From the NCBI GenBank assembly GCA_910577925.1, contig CAJTOI010000016.1:9200-73199 (forward strand): 64,000 nt of DNA, in the 5' to 3' direction. Of this stretch, positions 62,091 to 64,000 are shown piece by piece. Position numbers and translations under genes: made by a program. Numbering within the stretch: the first letter of the stretch is position 1; each line of letters opens with the position of its first letter. Source of the stretch: an uncultured Roseburia sp. Its GTDB lineage: Bacteria; Bacillota; Clostridia; Lachnospirales; Lachnospiraceae. The notes beneath the pieces were generated by a model. That model saw only the letters and a list, made by a program, of their open reading frames with translations, searched no databases and was not told the DNA's origin.

Positions 62091-63269
62091 ATGGAGTTTG
62101 AAAAACTTACGGAATATCTGGATTCCTTAAAGACGAAATATGGGATTCCGGCCACGGATATCAAAGTAACCAGAGGACATGAGACCGTATATCGCCATAT
62201 GACCGGTTATACGGATTATGAGGAGACAAAACCGGTCAATGAGAAAACGATCTATCGGCTGTTTTCCGCGACAAAAGTGATTACGATGACTGCGGTGATG
62301 CAGCTGATCGAACAGGGGAAACTTCGGCTGTATGACGAGGTCCGCACCTATCTCCCGGAGTATGACCTGATGAAAGTGGCGGACCGGTTTGTATTCGAGT
62401 TTCCGATTCACTGGCCGCAGTCGGACGAACCGTGTCACTATGCGCATCATACCATTCGGATCATTGATCTGATGAGCATGACGGCGGGACTGTCCTATGA
62501 TACGGCGTCAAAGGAACTTGCGGCGTTAAAAGAGAAGAATCCGGCGGCGACAACGAGAGAGGTCGCCGCGGCGATTGCGGCGATGCCTTTGATTTATGAG
62601 CCGCAGACGAGATACGGGTACAGCCTGGCGCATGACGTGCTGGCAGCCGTGGTCGAGGTCGTGAGCGGGAAGCGTTTTTCCGAGTACCTTCAGGAAATGA
62701 TTTTCGGGCCGCTCGGCGCAGACGAAATGTATTTTCACTGGGAGGACAACCGGGATGTCTCCGAGAGAATCTGTGCAATGTACATGGGGGAATTCGGTTC
62801 CGATATCGTCAAAAAGAATGACGGAGTCCTCTCAGAGGGATTTAAGGTCACGAGAAATCACGAGAGCGGGGGAGCCGGGCTGGCGGCGACCGTCGATTCT
62901 TACAGCCTTGTGATTGATGCACTGTGCGGCGGAGGAGTCGGAGCAAACGGCGCAAGGATTCTTTCGGAGGAATCCGTCAAAAAATTCATGGTGCCGTATA
63001 CGTCAGGGGTGATGAGCGAGGATTTTAAGCTCGGCGGGAAAGTCGGATATGAGTACGGGCTTGGCGTCAGAGTTCTCGTGGATCCGTCGGCGTCCAGGTC
63101 GCCGGTGGGAGAGTTCGGCTGGGACGGAGCGGCCGGGGCGTATGTGCTGGTTGATCCCGTCAATCAGGTAAGCATCTTCTATGCGCAGCACATCGTAGGA
63201 TTTCCGATTGCGTACGGTAAGGTTCATCCGGTTATCCGGGACCTTGTATATGAAGGGCTGGATCTGTAA
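62091..63269 (+). CDS. Serine beta-lactamase-fold esterase (EstB-like)
   Basis: A 392-residue hydrolase of the class C beta-lactamase/EstB family. The SxxK motif is S59-A-T-K62 (RLFSATKVIT) and the Tyr motif is RYGYSLAHDVLAAVVE near residue 180. EstB-type proteins commonly cleave short-chain esters rather than lactams. There is no signal peptide, unlike real penicillin-binding enzymes, which supports an esterase role in the cluster. It starts two bases after the previous stop and is the last gene of the operon. Confidence 0.9.
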   Translation: MEFEKLTEYLDSLKTKYGIPATDIKVTRGHETVYRHMTGYTDYEETKPVNEKTIYRLFSATKVITMTAVMQLIEQGKLRLYDEVRTYLPEYDLMKVADRFVFEFPIHWPQSDEPCHYAHHTIRIIDLMSMTAGLSYDTASKELAALKEKNPAATTREVAAAIAAMPLIYEPQTRYGYSLAHDVLAAVVEVVSGKRFSEYLQEMIFGPLGADEMYFHWEDNRDVSERICAMYMGEFGSDIVKKNDGVLSEGFKVTRNHESGGAGLAATVDSYSLVIDALCGGGVGANGARILSEESVKKFMVPYTSGVMSEDFKLGGKVGYEYGLGVRVLVDPSASRSPVGEFGWDGAAGAYVLVDPVNQVSIFYAQHIVGFPIAYGKVHPVIRDLVYEGLDL

Positions 63270-63290
63270 ATGTTGCTCTACAACGGACAG

Positions 63291-63676
63291 CACGTTCTGC
63301 GGACTTTCTATGCGTCCGAATCCAAGCACCGAATTTCGTGTCTTTTTTCTGGGCGGGCAAGGTGCCGGATGTGTCCGACAGACGAAAGACAATAAGGCGA
63401 ACTTTCTAGCGGCACTAAGGCAGGCATCCTCACCAGATCGCGATAAAACCGCGCAGCAAAAAACTCAGCGCCTTCTGCTATAAAAACCCTTTGCAGAAGG
63501 CGCCTCAAACATTTTGCTGTGCGGTTACGTCTTGTTCGGATGCCTGCCAAGTGCCGCACGAAAGTTCTTAAATATTGTCTTACCGCCTGTCGGACACATC
63601 CGGCAGTCTGCCCGAACATTAAAAAGACACGAAATATCGCAGATGCGAAGACGGACGCATTAGAAACGCGGAACTT
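63291..63676. repeat. Large imperfect palindrome of about 390 bp or more
   Basis: Left arm 63291-63480 and right arm 63488-63676 are reverse complements over long blocks: ATGCGTCCG (63310/63652), TTTCGTGTCTTTTT, TGCCGGATGTGTCCGACAG, AGACAATA, AACTTTC, GCGGCACT, GGCAGGCATCC and GCGCCTTCTGC. The centre is at about 63485 (ACCCTTTGCAGAAGG). Weaker similarity may extend to 63270 and 63720. The open frames on both strands in here mirror each other and are not genes. It may be a non-autonomous mobile element (MITE-like) or two inverted copies of a dispersed repeat. Confidence 0.85.
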
Positions 63677-63782
63677 TGCGACCGAAATCACTGCCGCCGT
63701 TCGCATGCGATATAAGTGTTAATGCGGCCGCCCCTGTTGTTACTTGTCAAGGACATATTGAATCTTTCCGAAGTTAGTTGAT
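63677..63782. other. Non-coding spacer between palindrome and transposase end
   Basis: About 105 bases with no gene or clear promoter. It should hold one terminal inverted repeat of the insertion sequence whose transposase ends at 63783, but I cannot place it without the other end. Confidence 0.5.
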
Positions 63783-64000
63783 TTAGCGTTTTAATTCAAG
63801 CCGCAACAGTTTCCCTTTCAGCAACTCAAAACTGTTGCGGCCATACATGATCCTTTTGACAACTTTCAGCTTGTTCACGCTTCCTTCTGCCAGTCCATTA
63901 TTGTAATCAAGGCGAATGGCGTTTTTTACTGCGGTAATATCTCTTTTGATTCCGTTTATAAAACTCTCCAGTTCATCTATCTCAAGAGCTTCGGTTTCTT
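63783..64000 (-). mobile_element. ISL3-family transposase, C-terminal part (5' beyond window)
   Basis: On the minus strand the last 72 codons of a transposase are visible. They contain AIRLDYNNGLAEGSVNKLKV, then KRIMYGRNSFELLKGKLL and the stop at 63783-63785. This C-terminal DDE-region pattern (NGLAEG, N-K-K-V, YGR) is that of the ISL3 family. The gene continues past the window edge, so completeness cannot be judged. It lies next to the large palindrome, marking the edge of the esterase region as a mobile-element site. Confidence 0.88.

Noticed and set aside
63308..63706. Open frames of 130 and 67 codons on the two strands downstream of the last esterase
   Set aside because: They mirror each other because the DNA is a large palindrome, have no ribosome sites and are Arg/Cys-rich in the manner of non-coding frames.
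1..64000. tRNA, rRNA or classical metabolite riboswitches
   Set aside because: I scanned intergenic stretches by eye for tRNA arms and conserved riboswitch cores and saw none; a covariance-model search would be decisive.

Overview
The window looks like a gut-type Lachnospiraceae (Clostridia) chromosome segment. The supporting signs are the six-cysteine peptide SCIFF with its radical-SAM maturase next to a fused SecDF, YesM/YesN two-component pairs, a GH112 galacto-N-biose/lacto-N-biose phosphorylase, LplABC-type sugar importers, moderately high GC and strong AGGAGG-type ribosome sites. Nearly all genes are on the plus strand. I see no rRNA, tRNA or CRISPR array.

Layout. (1) 1-7607: two sugar ABC permeases (the first cut by the window edge), a small membrane protein, GH112 phosphorylase, a sugar-1-phosphate nucleotidyltransferase, a NahK-like anomeric kinase and a cytoplasmic alpha-amylase. 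This is an import and phosphorolysis route for mucin or milk disaccharides. (2) 7633-12842: two membrane hybrid histidine kinases. The second has an entire DegV fatty-acid-binding domain fused after its receiver. (3) 12849-18270: terminator, secreted serpin lipoprotein, ECF sigma factor with a putative membrane anti-sigma partner, branched-chain aminotransferase, LacX-like epimerase and a small membrane protein. (4) 18280-22315: scfA-scfB-secDF with a structured leader. (5) 22342-27648: chemoreceptor, DUF1294 protein, glyA and two exported proteins. (6) 27817-32910: MacAB-like exporter operon with two adaptors. (7) 32940-40443: CgeB-like glycosyltransferase, an OmpR-type two-component system, a BceAB-like ABC exporter with a likely operator in front of it, and serS. 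(8) 40457-50184: LplABC-type importer, YesM/YesN pair, type B esterase, GH2 glycosidase and the 3' remnant of a second esterase. (9) 50231-63269: a second YesM/YesN pair and six more serine-hydrolase-fold genes plus one apparent pseudo-enzyme. (10) 63291-64000: a very large imperfect palindrome and the end of an ISL3-type transposase.

How the parts fit. Regions 8 and 9 read as one accessory locus. An imported glycoside or oligosaccharide carrying ester groups would be taken up by the binding protein and permeases, de-esterified by several cytoplasmic esterases without signal peptides, and cleaved by the GH2 enzyme. Expression would be set by two AraC-type response regulators whose likely direct-repeat sites lie before each operon. 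Three of the esterases are tandem paralogues sharing an N-terminal signature and a C-terminal domain like the copper-amine-oxidase stalk domain. These, the kinase-DegV fusion, the predicted dead esterase and the palindrome are the least ordinary features. All functional statements are inferences from motifs read by eye; no database search was possible.
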